DNA of 64,000 bases from positions 124,001 to 188,000 of the forward strand of contig JAJFFF010000049.1 of NCBI GenBank assembly GCA_021776785.1. Reading direction: 5' to 3'. The position numbers and the translations under genes were made by a program. The stretch is from Planctomycetota bacterium. Lineage in GTDB: Bacteria; Planctomycetota; PLA2. Of this stretch, positions 16,531-24,974 are shown piece after piece; position 1 is the first letter of the stretch; every line of letters begins with the position of its first letter. Below the pieces are notes generated by a model, which was not told the origin of the DNA, did no database searches, and worked only from the letters and a program-made list of their open reading frames with translations.

Positions 16531-16659
16531 CGTGGGCACTTTCGAACGTGGATAGCCGGTTACCGCGTACGCGAACCCGGCTTGACACGTACTCGCGAGC
16601 AACCGCCGTAACGCGGTGGTGGCACAGAAGATGCGAAGGGACGCGCAAAGGAGTTTCTT

Positions 16660-17259
16660 ATGCGTCGCGCCTTCACCCTCATCGAAATCTTGGTAGTCCT
16701 AACGATTATCGCCACCCTCGGCGGACTGGTCAGCACGCTGGTCACGACCTCCACCGGCCAGGCGCACCGCATGGAATGTTCGCACAACGTGCGGCAACTG
16801 GTCGGCTTGCTCGAGTTCACCGGATCGCGCCGCTATCCAGCCGCCAGCGGGCCGGCGCTCTTGCACTACCTCGTGCTGCGCGGCGAACTGGCCGGCGACG
16901 ATGCGCTCCAGCTCTTGTTTTGCCCCGGGGACTTCGAAGAGAGTCTTGAGCAAGCGGGCGGCGAGGTCGGTGTGATGGCGATCGCCAAGGGCGAGGCGTT
17001 TGCTCACGCCACCTCGTATGCGGGGCGCGCTCTAACTGAATCCGGCTGCCGTGCGTCCCCCAGCGCGAACCGAGCCGTCGTCTTGCTGAGTGACGACAGC
17101 GATGATCACCATCACGGAAAGGGAATCGTTGTCGGGCTAACCGGCGGAACCGTGCGGTGGCGCGACAAGATCGACGCCTACAAGCTCGGTCGCGACGACG
17201 CGATCACGATCGGCTCGTCAAGCACGGTTGAAGAACTGCGCTGCCTCCGGAGCGAGTAG
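16660..17259 (+). CDS. Prepilin-type (H/FTLIE) pseudopilin protein
   Basis: A 199-residue protein from ATG 16660, preceded by AAGGAG. Its short basic leader and 'AFTLIEILVVLTIIATLGG' are a type III signal, cleaved and N-methylated by prepilin peptidase before the Phe. The hydrophobic helix is followed by a soluble domain with 'HRMECSHNVRQLVGLLEF' and 'LLFCPGD'. An acidic-His loop ('SDDSDDHHHGKG') and 'GLTGGTVRWRD' replace the usual H-x9-DG motif of planctomycete pilin-like proteins. It is presumably a surface or periplasmic pseudopilin; no other pilus or secretion gene is adjacent. Confidence 0.9.
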   Translation: MRRAFTLIEILVVLTIIATLGGLVSTLVTTSTGQAHRMECSHNVRQLVGLLEFTGSRRYPAASGPALLHYLVLRGELAGDDALQLLFCPGDFEESLEQAGGEVGVMAIAKGEAFAHATSYAGRALTESGCRASPSANRAVVLLSDDSDDHHHGKGIVVGLTGGTVRWRDKIDAYKLGRDDAITIGSSSTVEELRCLRSE

Positions 17260-17304
17260 CACACGAACACGGGTTCGTTCTGCGCCTGCGGTAAGATCCT
17301 CGGC

Positions 17305-17676
17305 ATGCATTGTTTCGTGCATGCCGAGGAGCAAGCGGTCGCTACGTGCCGCACGTGTGGCAAGGGGTTGTGTCGCGCGTGTGCCCGCGAGGCCGCGCAT
17401 GGCGTCACGTGCGGCGGCGCGTGCAGCGAACTCGGCGCGTCCTCGTTTGCGCTGCTGCAGCAAAGCCGCGGCGCGCTTAGCGATGCGCGCCAGAGCCTCC
17501 GGCGCACCTGTCAGTTCTTCATCCTCGGCGGGGTCGTTTTGTGCGCGTACGCCTTCGGCGGGGGCCCGCGCGTCGCCTTGCTGATGGGCGTCGTGTCCGC
17601 CGTGCTCGGTTTCGCCGGGTACGCCCTCACGCGCGCGAAAGATCCGGCCGCGCAAGACACGGAGTCGGGCGCATGA
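17305..17676 (+). CDS. B-box-type zinc-finger membrane protein
   Basis: A 123-residue protein from ATG 17305. The N-terminal ~40 residues hold Cys/His pairs ('CFVHAEEQAVATCRTCGKGLC', then 'CAREAAHGVTC') that match the small B-box-like zinc finger found on bacterial membrane proteins. A linker helix follows, then two transmembrane helices at ~70-85 and ~88-106. Zinc binding is inferred from the Cys spacing; function is unknown. The stop overlaps the exonuclease ATG (ATGA), so the two are translationally coupled. Confidence 0.85.
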   Translation: MHCFVHAEEQAVATCRTCGKGLCRACAREAAHGVTCGGACSELGASSFALLQQSRGALSDARQSLRRTCQFFILGGVVLCAYAFGGGPRVALLMGVVSAVLGFAGYALTRAKDPAAQDTESGA

Positions 17677-18548
17677 GCCGCACCTATTTGGTCGACGCGA
17701 GTCCGTATCTGTTCCGCGCGTTTTTTGCGCTGCCGGATTCGATTCGCACACCGCAAGGAGAACCCGCCAACGCCGTCCATGGCTTCTCGGGCTTTCTTGT
17801 CCGGCTCCTCAACGAGGAGCAGCCCGCGCGGCTGGCGCTGGCGTTTGACCGCAGTCTCACGACGAGCTTTCGCAACGACTTTTACCCGGCGTACAAAAGC
17901 AGTCGCGCCACCCCGCCGCCGGACCTTGTGGCGCAACTGGCTTGGTGCGAAGAACTCGGCGCCGCGATGGGCGCCCGCGTGTATGGGAGCGAGCGCTACG
18001 AGGCCGACGACATTTTGGCGACATTGTGCCACCACGCACAGGAACGTGGCGAAGACGTCGTGGTGGTCACGAACGACAAGGATCTCGCACAGCTCGTCAC
18101 CGACCATGTTGAGTGGTTCGACTTTGCCAAACAACTCCGGTATGGCCCGGCCGAGGTCATCGAGAAGTTCGGCGTTGCGCCACAACGCGTCATCGACTTC
18201 CAGGGTCTATGCGGCGACAAGGTCGATGACATTCCGGGCGTCGCCGGCATCGGAAAAAAGAGTGCGGCGGCGCTCGTGCAGCACTTCGGAACGCTCGAAG
18301 CGCTCTACGAACGTTTGGACGAAGTGGAAACGCTCCCGCTACGCGGTGCCAAGGCACTCCGCGCGAAGCTGGAAGCGGGCCGAGAACATGCGTTTGTTTC
18401 CAAACGGCTGGCACGCGCCGTCGCGGACATGGACCTCCCGCGCGATGATCTGACCTACCGCGGCGCGCACCGCCAGGAGCTCGAAGCGGTGTGCGACCGG
18501 CTTGGCTTCAAGGGGCTGCTCGATCGCGTGCCCCGCTTTGTTTCGTGA
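17673..18548 (+). CDS. 5'-3' exonuclease (FEN-like, Pol I N-terminal domain family)
   Basis: A 291-residue stand-alone relative of the 5'-nuclease domain of DNA polymerase I. It has 'YLVDASPYLFRAFFAL', 'FDRSLTTSFRNDFYPAYKSS', 'YEADDILATL', 'VVTNDKDLAQLV' and the helix-hairpin-helix 'DIPGVAGIGKKSAAALV'. These supply the acidic metal ligands and the DNA-binding HhH. It likely removes RNA primers or 5' flaps. ATG 17673 overlaps the stop of the zinc-finger gene by 4 nt, and only this start gives the family's N-terminus. Confidence 0.94.
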   Translation: MSRTYLVDASPYLFRAFFALPDSIRTPQGEPANAVHGFSGFLVRLLNEEQPARLALAFDRSLTTSFRNDFYPAYKSSRATPPPDLVAQLAWCEELGAAMGARVYGSERYEADDILATLCHHAQERGEDVVVVTNDKDLAQLVTDHVEWFDFAKQLRYGPAEVIEKFGVAPQRVIDFQGLCGDKVDDIPGVAGIGKKSAAALVQHFGTLEALYERLDEVETLPLRGAKALRAKLEAGREHAFVSKRLARAVADMDLPRDDLTYRGAHRQELEAVCDRLGFKGLLDRVPRFVS

Positions 18549-18589
18549 GCCGCGCGGCCGTTTGTTTGCGCGCTCGCTAAGGTGGGGCC

Positions 18590-20563
18590 ATGGCGACGTT
18601 GCGTGACTTCGTACAACAGCTGGAAGCGGCGGGCGAATTGGTGCGCATCGGCGCGCCCGTCTCGCCGTTGCTTGAAATCGCGGAGATTGCCGATCGGCAG
18701 TGCAAGGCGCCCTGCCCTCAGGTGTCGGACGCCGCGCGCGCATTCGACCCGCTCCACTGCGAACGCGGCGGCCGCGCCCTCCTGTTCGAGAACGTCGCGG
18801 GCAGTGACTTCCCGCTCCTGATCAACGCGTACGGCTCCTACCGCCGCACAGAAATGGCGTTCGGGCGCTCGTTTGCATCGATCGCCGAACAGATCGGCAG
18901 CCTCGCTAAGCCCCAACCGCCGCAATCCCTGCGCGAAGTCTGGAGCAAAGCCAAAGAGTTTCTGCCGTTGCTCCGCGTTCCGCCCAAGCGGCGCAAGGGC
19001 AGAGGACTCTGCCAAGAGGTCGTGAAACGCGCCGATCGCGGCGAAGTCGATCTGACGCGCCTCCCGATCCTTAAGTGCTGGCCACTGGACGGCGACCCGG
19101 CCGCCGTTGGCTACGGCCTTACCGCCGAGGAGGCGGGAACCGCAAGTGGCGAGGGCCGCTACATCACGCTCGCGGGTATTCACACGGTCCACGCGCGCGA
19201 CAGTGAGGCAAAAAAGCCGCCGAGTCACAACATCGGCATGTACCGCTGCCAACTTCTCGACAAGACGCGGCTCGCCATGCACTGGCACATGCACCACGAC
19301 GGCGCGGCGCATTGGCGTTCGTGGAAGCGCAAAGGCGAGAAGATGCCGATTGCGATCTGCTTCGGCGGCGAACCGGTGATGCCGTACGCCGCAACCGCGC
19401 CGTTGCCGCCCGCGATCAGCGAACTCCTCATGGCAGGTTTCCTCAACGGCAAGGGCATCGCCATGGTGCGCGCGCAAACCGTTCCGCTGTGGGTTCCGGC
19501 GAACAGCGAAATCGTGATTGAGGGTTACGTCAGCACCGAGTGCGGCACGATCGGCTACGACCCGCGCACGGACGGAGACATCGGGCCCGGCGCCGTGTTC
19601 GAGGGGCCGTTCGGCGACCACACCGGCTTTTACTCGTTGCCGGATCGGTATCCCATCGTCGAGGTCACAGCGATCACGCATCGCCACGACGCGATCTATC
19701 CGACCACGATCGTCGGCCTCCCGCCCCAAGAGGACTACTACTTGGGTAAGGCAACCGAACGCATCTTCTTGCCGCTCCTGCAGACGATCATCCACGACAT
19801 CGTGGACTATCACCTGCCTCTCTTTGGCTGTTTTCACAACTGCGCGTTCGTGAAGATCGACAAGGAGTACCCCCTGCAAGCGCGCCGCGTCATGAGCGCG
19901 ATCTGGGGTGCGGGCCAGATGGCTTGGACCAAACTGATCATCGTCGTCGATGAGGACGTCGATGTGCACGACGAAGAGGCGGTCTGGCGCGCGGTCTTCG
20001 AACACGCGGACTTCCGCCGCGATTTGGAACTCGTGAACGGTCCGCTCGACATTTTGGATCACGCTGCTCCGCGCCTCGGCGCCGGCGGCAAACTGGGCAT
20101 CGACGCGACGCGCAAGGTAGCGGGCGAGGAAGTCAACGGCATCGCCATCGATGGCCCGATCGCGGCCCGCGTCCCCGACCAACGCCGCTCCGGCGACGCG
20201 CGCGTTTCCTTTCCGGCGTTCGGACGCGGTCGATGCGCGTTCGTGGCCGTTGACAAGAAAAGTGCCGGGGATGGTGGCGACGCGCTCGCGCACGGATGGG
20301 CGTGCGGCGCGAACTTCGTCATCGCCGTCGACGCGGATGTCGACCTCGAAAACGCAGACGACGTCCTGTTCCGCTGGTGCGCGAATTTCGACCCGACGCG
20401 CGATATCCATCACAGCGGTGGCAACATCGGCTTCGACGCGACCAAGAAAATGGCGGGCGATGAACGCAACGGACAACCGGTGCGCGATTTCCCGCCGCTG
20501 CTCCGCCAAGCGCCGGAAATCACCGAACGCGTTTCGCGCCGTTGGGCCGAGTACGGGTTTTAG
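18590..20563 (+). CDS. UbiD-family decarboxylase (long form)
   Basis: A 657-residue prenylated-FMN-dependent decarboxylase, longer than the ~490 residues of E. coli UbiD. It shows 'LRDFVQQLEAAGELVRI', 'RALLFENVAGSDFPLLINAYGS', 'NIGMYRCQLLDKTRLAMHWHMHHDGA', 'EIVIEGYVSTE', 'GPFGDHTGFYSLPDRYPIVEV' and 'YPTTIVGLPPQEDYYLGKA'. The long form resembles decarboxylases of futalosine-type menaquinone synthesis. The C-terminal third contains two similar segments ('GGKLGIDATRKVAGEE' and 'GGNIGFDATKKMAGDE'). It acts in quinone or aromatic acid metabolism; the exact substrate is not decidable. No ubiX (prenyl-FMN synthase) lies nearby. Confidence 0.93.
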   Translation: MATLRDFVQQLEAAGELVRIGAPVSPLLEIAEIADRQCKAPCPQVSDAARAFDPLHCERGGRALLFENVAGSDFPLLINAYGSYRRTEMAFGRSFASIAEQIGSLAKPQPPQSLREVWSKAKEFLPLLRVPPKRRKGRGLCQEVVKRADRGEVDLTRLPILKCWPLDGDPAAVGYGLTAEEAGTASGEGRYITLAGIHTVHARDSEAKKPPSHNIGMYRCQLLDKTRLAMHWHMHHDGAAHWRSWKRKGEKMPIAICFGGEPVMPYAATAPLPPAISELLMAGFLNGKGIAMVRAQTVPLWVPANSEIVIEGYVSTECGTIGYDPRTDGDIGPGAVFEGPFGDHTGFYSLPDRYPIVEVTAITHRHDAIYPTTIVGLPPQEDYYLGKATERIFLPLLQTIIHDIVDYHLPLFGCFHNCAFVKIDKEYPLQARRVMSAIWGAGQMAWTKLIIVVDEDVDVHDEEAVWRAVFEHADFRRDLELVNGPLDILDHAAPRLGAGGKLGIDATRKVAGEEVNGIAIDGPIAARVPDQRRSGDARVSFPAFGRGRCAFVAVDKKSAGDGGDALAHGWACGANFVIAVDADVDLENADDVLFRWCANFDPTRDIHHSGGNIGFDATKKMAGDERNGQPVRDFPPLLRQAPEITERVSRRWAEYGF

Positions 20564-20638
20564 GCTCGGCCTGAGAAGTGGCCGGCAGGCGGCCGGCTGC
20601 GCGCCCCCGGTGCCACGGCTATTCTCAGATCGAGCCTA
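20561..20638. terminator. Inverted repeat spanning both stop codons, probable bidirectional terminator
   Basis: TAGGCTCGGCCTGAGAA (20561-20577) is complementary to 20622-20638 at 15 of 17 positions, and GTGGC/GCCAC extends the pairing inward. The arms contain the TAG stops of both the UbiD gene and the convergent aminotransferase. There is no T-run. Confidence 0.5.
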
Positions 20639-21883
20639 GCGGAACTCGGCGACGAGCTCTTCGAGGCGGCTTAGGCCCAATTGGAGATTGTCCATCGGCG
20701 GCCCGAAGCTGAACCGCATCCAGTTTTCGTAAGGCGACGTTCCCTTGCGGTATCCGCCCGGGTTCACATCGAAAAACTGACCGGGGACGAGCATGACTTT
20801 GCGCTCCAGCGCCTTGCGGAAAAACGTCATCGCGTCGTTGAGCGGCGCCGGCAAACCGTCCAAGCACCCCCACAGATAAAACGTCGACTCCGAGACCTTG
20901 GCGAAGCGAACACCGAGTTTTTCTAGACGCGTCGCCATCTCGTCGCGCTTTTTGCGAAACACCTGGCGTAAGGCCGTCGTCTCTTGGTCCGCGCGGGAGG
21001 GCTCCAACGCTTCGATCGCCGCGCGCTGGGCGATGCGGGACGGGCCCCCATCGATCGCACTGGCGGTGCGCGCCATGGTTTCCACCACTTCCGGCGGGCC
21101 GAGCACCCAACCGACACGCCATCCAGGATAGCGATAGCACTTTGTCAGCCCGTCGAAAATCACGACCGGGTCGCGGTTCACGTCTTCGATGTGCGCGGCC
21201 GCACTCACCGGGCGATCCTCGTCATAAATAAAATGGCTGTAGAACTCGTCGGAAAGCAGGGTCACGTCGTGCGCTCGGCTCGTGTCGACGATGCGCTGCA
21301 ACTCGTCACCGCGCACGGCGATCCCGGTGGGATTGCACGGATTCGAAACGATGAACGCGGCGAGTCCCGACTCCTCGATTGCTTGTTCGTAGCGCGCCGC
21401 CGTCAGCGCGAACCCATCCGCCTCGGCGGTACGCACCGGAACCGGAGCAAGGCGCGCGAGGTGCGTGTTAAACATGTCTTCGTAGGCGGTGTAGTCCGGC
21501 AGTTGGTATCCGACGTTTACCGCCCCGAGCGCGGCCATCGCGCGCGTGAGCGCCAAGCGGCCGCCGTTGGCGATCGACACGTTCGCGCCGGTGTATTGCG
21601 ACGCTTTCCCTTGGCGATAGAGCCGGTTGTAGTGCGTGGCGACGGCCTCACGCAGCTCGGGAATTCCCTCCAGCGGTCCGTACGCGTGGTCGTGCGGCGT
21701 GATCGTGAACGACTCAAGGCGGTCGGGCGCACCGTCCATCGGCCCGACTTCCGGCTGGCCCTGGCCCAGGTTGCACCAGTCGGGATGACCGTTTTCGAAG
21801 CCGAGTTTGACGGCTTCCGCGACGACAAAAATGACGCCCATGTAGGGAACGTTGCGAAGAGCTTGGAATTCCGTGGCAGGCAC
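20636..21883 (-). CDS. Class I/II pyridoxal-phosphate aminotransferase
   Basis: A 415-residue fold-type I aminotransferase starting at GTG 21883. It has 'GQGQPEVGP', the substrate/PLP loop 'SIANGGRLALTRAM', 'FIVSNPCNPTG', 'DEFYSHF' and the PLP lysine segment 'DGLTKCYRYPGWRVGW'. The C-terminal Arg that binds substrate carboxylate is in 'NWMRFSFG'. The substrate cannot be read from sequence. It faces the UbiD gene convergently and starts 41 nt from the divergent AcpH-like gene, so the two starts share a short promoter region. Confidence 0.93.
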   Translation of the reverse strand: MPATEFQALRNVPYMGVIFVVAEAVKLGFENGHPDWCNLGQGQPEVGPMDGAPDRLESFTITPHDHAYGPLEGIPELREAVATHYNRLYRQGKASQYTGANVSIANGGRLALTRAMAALGAVNVGYQLPDYTAYEDMFNTHLARLAPVPVRTAEADGFALTAARYEQAIEESGLAAFIVSNPCNPTGIAVRGDELQRIVDTSRAHDVTLLSDEFYSHFIYDEDRPVSAAAHIEDVNRDPVVIFDGLTKCYRYPGWRVGWVLGPPEVVETMARTASAIDGGPSRIAQRAAIEALEPSRADQETTALRQVFRKKRDEMATRLEKLGVRFAKVSESTFYLWGCLDGLPAPLNDAMTFFRKALERKVMLVPGQFFDVNPGGYRKGTSPYENWMRFSFGPPMDNLQLGLSRLEELVAEFR

Positions 21884-21924
21884 GGCGTAAGCCTACCGAG
21901 CGGCGGCCCCGGGGGGCACCCCTT

Positions 21925-22551
21925 ATGATGGCGCGCTTGAACTTTTTTGCGCATGCGCGCGAGGTTTTGGACCAACCGGACGAGTTGGCGGGCACCGCGC
22001 TTCCCGATTGGATCGGCGCTACGAAACGTCGCGTGTGGCTCGATCCGGCGTTGGTCGATGCGGGGACGCCGCTCGGCGCGGGCATCGAGCGCCACTGGCG
22101 CGACGACGCGCGTTTTCACACAGCACCCGCATTTTTGGAAGTGGCGCGCTCCGTCACGCTCGACCTCCGCCGCCTCCATCCGGATCGGCCGCAGATGCGG
22201 GCCTCGTTTTTTGGCCATGTGCTCGTGGAGGTTTTGCTCGACGACGAACTCGCGCGCAAGATCCCCGATGGGCTGGATCGGTACTACGCCAGTTTGGATC
22301 GGGTCGATCTGGCGGCGGTCGCGCGGGCCGTGGCGCCGTGGCTCACCCAGCCCCTACCGGGGCTCCTCTCGACAATGGAGCGATTTCGGGCCTCGCGGTT
22401 TCTCTACGGCTACCGCGAAACTCCCGACCTCTTGGCGCGCTTGGAGCGCACGGCCGCCCGCGTCCGCCTGCGCCTGCCGGACGGAATGGATGAAGTCGTC
22501 GCCCGCGCCCGGCCGCTGGTTCGGCAACGCTGCGCGGAGTTGTTAGCGTGA
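21925..22551 (+). CDS. AcpH-like (DUF479) protein
   Basis: A 208-residue helical protein. Its N-terminus 'LNFFAHAREVLDQPDELAGTALPDWIG' and the segment 'ASFFGHVLVEVLLDDELAR' follow the acyl-carrier-protein phosphodiesterase pattern (MNFLAH..., G(D/N)...D, ...HxLxD). Metal-binding His/Asp positions appear partly kept. It may cleave 4'-phosphopantetheine from ACP, but similarity is modest. Two ATG codons are adjacent (21925 and 21928). The last 4 nt overlap the phosphatase GTG. Confidence 0.75.
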   Translation: MMARLNFFAHAREVLDQPDELAGTALPDWIGATKRRVWLDPALVDAGTPLGAGIERHWRDDARFHTAPAFLEVARSVTLDLRRLHPDRPQMRASFFGHVLVEVLLDDELARKIPDGLDRYYASLDRVDLAAVARAVAPWLTQPLPGLLSTMERFRASRFLYGYRETPDLLARLERTAARVRLRLPDGMDEVVARARPLVRQRCAELLA

Positions 22552-23147
22552 GGGAAATCGTGCTCGTCCGCCACGGCGAAACGGACTGGAACCGCGAGAA
22601 ACGCATGCAGGGGCATGCCGACATTTCTCTCAACGAGCGCGGGCGCGCCCAGGCGGCCGCCGTCGCGCAGCGGTTTTCGGGCCAGTCGTTCGACGAGATT
22701 TGGAGCAGCGATCTGAGTCGCGCGCGTGAAACGGCCGCGGCGATCGGCGCGACCGTCGGCGTCACGCCGACGTTGTCGGACTGTTGGCGCGAACTCGATG
22801 TCGGCGATGCGGAAGGCATGATCGGGTTTACGTTTGGCGGGCGGACGCGCGAGCTCCTGAAGATGCCCCAAGGGCTCGCCGAACCCGTTTTGCCGGGAGG
22901 CGAGTCGCTGCTCGCGTTTCGGGACCGGATTCGGCGCGGTTGGGCCGCCGTCCAAAGCGAACGTGCGCTGGTGGTCAGCCACGGCGGAACCATCAAAGCA
23001 CTTCTCGTGGACCTGTTGGGTCTGGACGTGACGCGCATCGATTCCTTGTCGATGCGCGTGAATACGGGTGTTTCGATCGTCCAGATGCACGAGGAACGGC
23101 CGCGGATCACGTTGCTCAATTGCGGCGCTCATCTGGACGCTGTTTGA
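22548..23147 (+). CDS. Histidine phosphatase (phosphoglycerate-mutase-like)
   Basis: A 199-residue branch-1 histidine phosphatase starting at GTG 22548 inside GTGA (4-nt overlap with the upstream stop). The catalytic 'LVRHGETDWN', 'SDLSRARETA', 'WRELDVGDAEGM' and second His in 'LVVSHGGTIKAL' are all present. The length fits CobC/alpha-ribazole phosphatase or a generic phosphatase. The substrate is not identifiable; there are no cobalamin genes nearby. It is in an operon with the AcpH-like gene, and hemF follows after 39 nt. Confidence 0.94.
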   Translation: MREIVLVRHGETDWNREKRMQGHADISLNERGRAQAAAVAQRFSGQSFDEIWSSDLSRARETAAAIGATVGVTPTLSDCWRELDVGDAEGMIGFTFGGRTRELLKMPQGLAEPVLPGGESLLAFRDRIRRGWAAVQSERALVVSHGGTIKALLVDLLGLDVTRIDSLSMRVNTGVSIVQMHEERPRITLLNCGAHLDAV

Positions 23148-23186
23148 TCGTTTCTGGGTGCGCGGCGGCGCGGTTAATCTGACGCC

Positions 23187-24086
23187 ATGCGCGAACGCGC
23201 GAAAAAACTCGTTTCGGATCTGCAGGATCAGATCATTGCCGGCTTGGAGCAGCTCGACGGCACCGGAACGTTTGGACGGGACCCGTGGGAGCGACCCGGC
23301 GGCGGCGGCGGATTGACGCGCGTGATCGCGGACGGCGATCTGATCGAAAAAGGCGGCGTCAACGTGTCGGCGGTCCACGGCGAACTGTCGGAGGCGTTCG
23401 CCGGTTCGTTGCCCGGATCGGGGCGCACGTTTTTCGCGACGGGCGTCTCCTTGGTCATCCACCCCCGCTCGCCCCACATCCCAACGGTGCACGCGAATTT
23501 TCGCTTTATCGAACACGGGGATAAATCGTGGTGCGGTGGCGGGGCCGACCTAACGCCGTACTATTTTCACGCCGCAGACAAGCAGCACTTTCACGACGTG
23601 TGGCGCTCGGCTTGCGACCGCCATCCCGATGTTGCCGACTACGAACGCTTCGCGTCATGGTGCGACCGCTATTTCTATCTCCCGCATCGTGGCGAACGAC
23701 GCGGCGTCGGCGGGATCTTTTTCGATTACGTGCCCGCGAGCGACGCGGCGTTGGACTTTCTGGCGGACGCGGGCGGCTCGTTTCTCGAGGCGTACGTCCC
23801 GCTCGCGGAGAAGCATCGCGCGACGCCGGTTACGCCGGCCGAGCGGGAGTGGCAACTCCATCGGCGCGGGCGGTACGTCGAGTTCAACCTCATCCACGAT
23901 CGCGGCACTACCTTTGGACTCAAGACTGGCGGTCGCACCGAGTCCATTCTGATGTCGCTACCGCCGCTCGTGAAGTGGAGCTATGCGCACGAGCCGGCCC
24001 CCGGCACGCCGGAAGCGCGACTCCTCGCCGAAGTGACTCAACCGCCGGGACCGCCGCCGGCCGAAGATCCGCGCGCCGGACTCTGA
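23187..24086 (+). CDS. hemF: Oxygen-dependent coproporphyrinogen III oxidase
   Basis: A 299-residue HemF, the normal length, from ATG 23187. It catalyses oxidative decarboxylation of coproporphyrinogen III to protoporphyrinogen IX using O2, in haem synthesis. Family signatures are 'GGGGGLTRVIADGDLIEKGGVNVSAVHG', split here as 'GGGGGLTRVIADG' and 'GGVNVSAVHGEL', then 'TVHANFRFIE', 'WWCGGGADLTPYY'-type 'CGGGADLTPYYF', 'HRGERRGVGGIFFDY' and 'YVEFNLIHDRGTTFGLKTGGR'-type substrate residues. The presence of this enzyme suggests an aerobic or facultative organism. Its 3' end overlaps the convergent transporter gene by 49 nt. Confidence 0.97.
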   Translation: MRERAKKLVSDLQDQIIAGLEQLDGTGTFGRDPWERPGGGGGLTRVIADGDLIEKGGVNVSAVHGELSEAFAGSLPGSGRTFFATGVSLVIHPRSPHIPTVHANFRFIEHGDKSWCGGGADLTPYYFHAADKQHFHDVWRSACDRHPDVADYERFASWCDRYFYLPHRGERRGVGGIFFDYVPASDAALDFLADAGGSFLEAYVPLAEKHRATPVTPAEREWQLHRRGRYVEFNLIHDRGTTFGLKTGGRTESILMSLPPLVKWSYAHEPAPGTPEARLLAEVTQPPGPPPAEDPRAGL

Positions 24087-24961
24087 CTTCCGCGCCGCGC
24101 CGTCAAGATCCCAGCGGCGATAACCAGGGCGCCCAGTCCTTGCAACGGACTCAGCGTCTCCGAGAACCAAAGCCAGCCGAGCAACGTCGCGCAGGCAGGC
24201 TGGATGAGCAAAGTCACCGATGAAAACGCGGCGGGTAGATGCGCGAGGGCGTACGCGATCAAGCCCTGGCCGAGGACTTGCGCGACGAGCGCCAACGCGA
24301 TCAGCGCGCCCCACGCCTGCCTCGATGTGGGCCAAAACGGCGCGTCGGAGACGAGCGCGACGGGAAGGAGCAACAACGCGGCCACGAGGGCGGCCCACGC
24401 CACGACGCGCGCGGCGCCGATGCCGGCCGTCTCGCGTAGGTAGCCCACCGAAAGGATGTAGCCGCCGTAAAACACGGCGGTTAGGAGTCCCAGCGCGTCG
24501 CCTTTGACTTGGCGCGCGTCGAGCTGAAAACTCGCGCCGACGAGTAGCGCCGCGCCAACCAACGCGCCCACCATCCCCACCAAGAACAGAGGTCGGAAAC
24601 GCCGTCGCCAGATCAGCCAGCCACCGAGCGTGACGAACACCGGCGCCATGTTGGGGAGCAGCGTTGCGTTCGCCAACGTCGTGTAGTGAATCGACACGTG
24701 CCACACGCCTAAGTCGAGCGCGAAGCAGATGCCGGGCAAGACGATCTTCCAGCCCGCGCCGGACGCGACCGCCCCTTTGCTTCCGCGCGCGAGCCAAAAC
24801 AAGAACGGCACCGCGATCGCAAGGCGGAAGAACGCACTGGATGTGGGACCGACGCCGCCGACCACGCTCCGACCCACGTCCGCCCACCGTACAAAGACCG
24901 GCGCGAATCCGATCGCGATGGCGCCGACCACAAGTCCAAAGAGCGGTCGGCGCGATGTCAT
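24038..24961 (-). CDS. EamA/DMT-family transporter
   Basis: A 307-residue inner-membrane protein with about ten hydrophobic helices in two EamA repeats (~8-150 and ~155-290). Typical features are 'FAPVFVRWA', 'SSAFFRLAIAVPFLF', 'ANATLLPNMAPVFVTLGGWLI' and, in the second half, 'AFSSVTLLIQPACATLLGWLWFSE'. It is probably a metabolite exporter with unknown substrate. The C-terminal Gly/Ser/Pro tail ('SPARGSSAGGGPGG') lies antisense to the hemF end. The EF-P gene ends 14 nt upstream on the same strand, so the two may share a transcript. Confidence 0.92.
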   Translation of the reverse strand: MTSRRPLFGLVVGAIAIGFAPVFVRWADVGRSVVGGVGPTSSAFFRLAIAVPFLFWLARGSKGAVASGAGWKIVLPGICFALDLGVWHVSIHYTTLANATLLPNMAPVFVTLGGWLIWRRRFRPLFLVGMVGALVGAALLVGASFQLDARQVKGDALGLLTAVFYGGYILSVGYLRETAGIGAARVVAWAALVAALLLLPVALVSDAPFWPTSRQAWGALIALALVAQVLGQGLIAYALAHLPAAFSSVTLLIQPACATLLGWLWFSETLSPLQGLGALVIAAGILTARRGSQSPARGSSAGGGPGG

Positions 24962-24974
24962 TAGGGCTGCGCGA

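Noticed and set aside
16582..16587. TTGACA as -35 of the prepilin gene promoter
   Set aside because: The match is perfect, but no reasonable -10 lies 15-19 nt downstream (only CCGTAA-like sequence).
18455..20509. 684-codon open frame antisense to the UbiD-family gene, and similar long antisense frames at 40002-41480 and 53247-54641
   Set aside because: They mirror well-supported genes on the other strand, have Arg/His/Val-rich composition typical of shadow frames in GC-rich DNA, and show no motif or start-site support.
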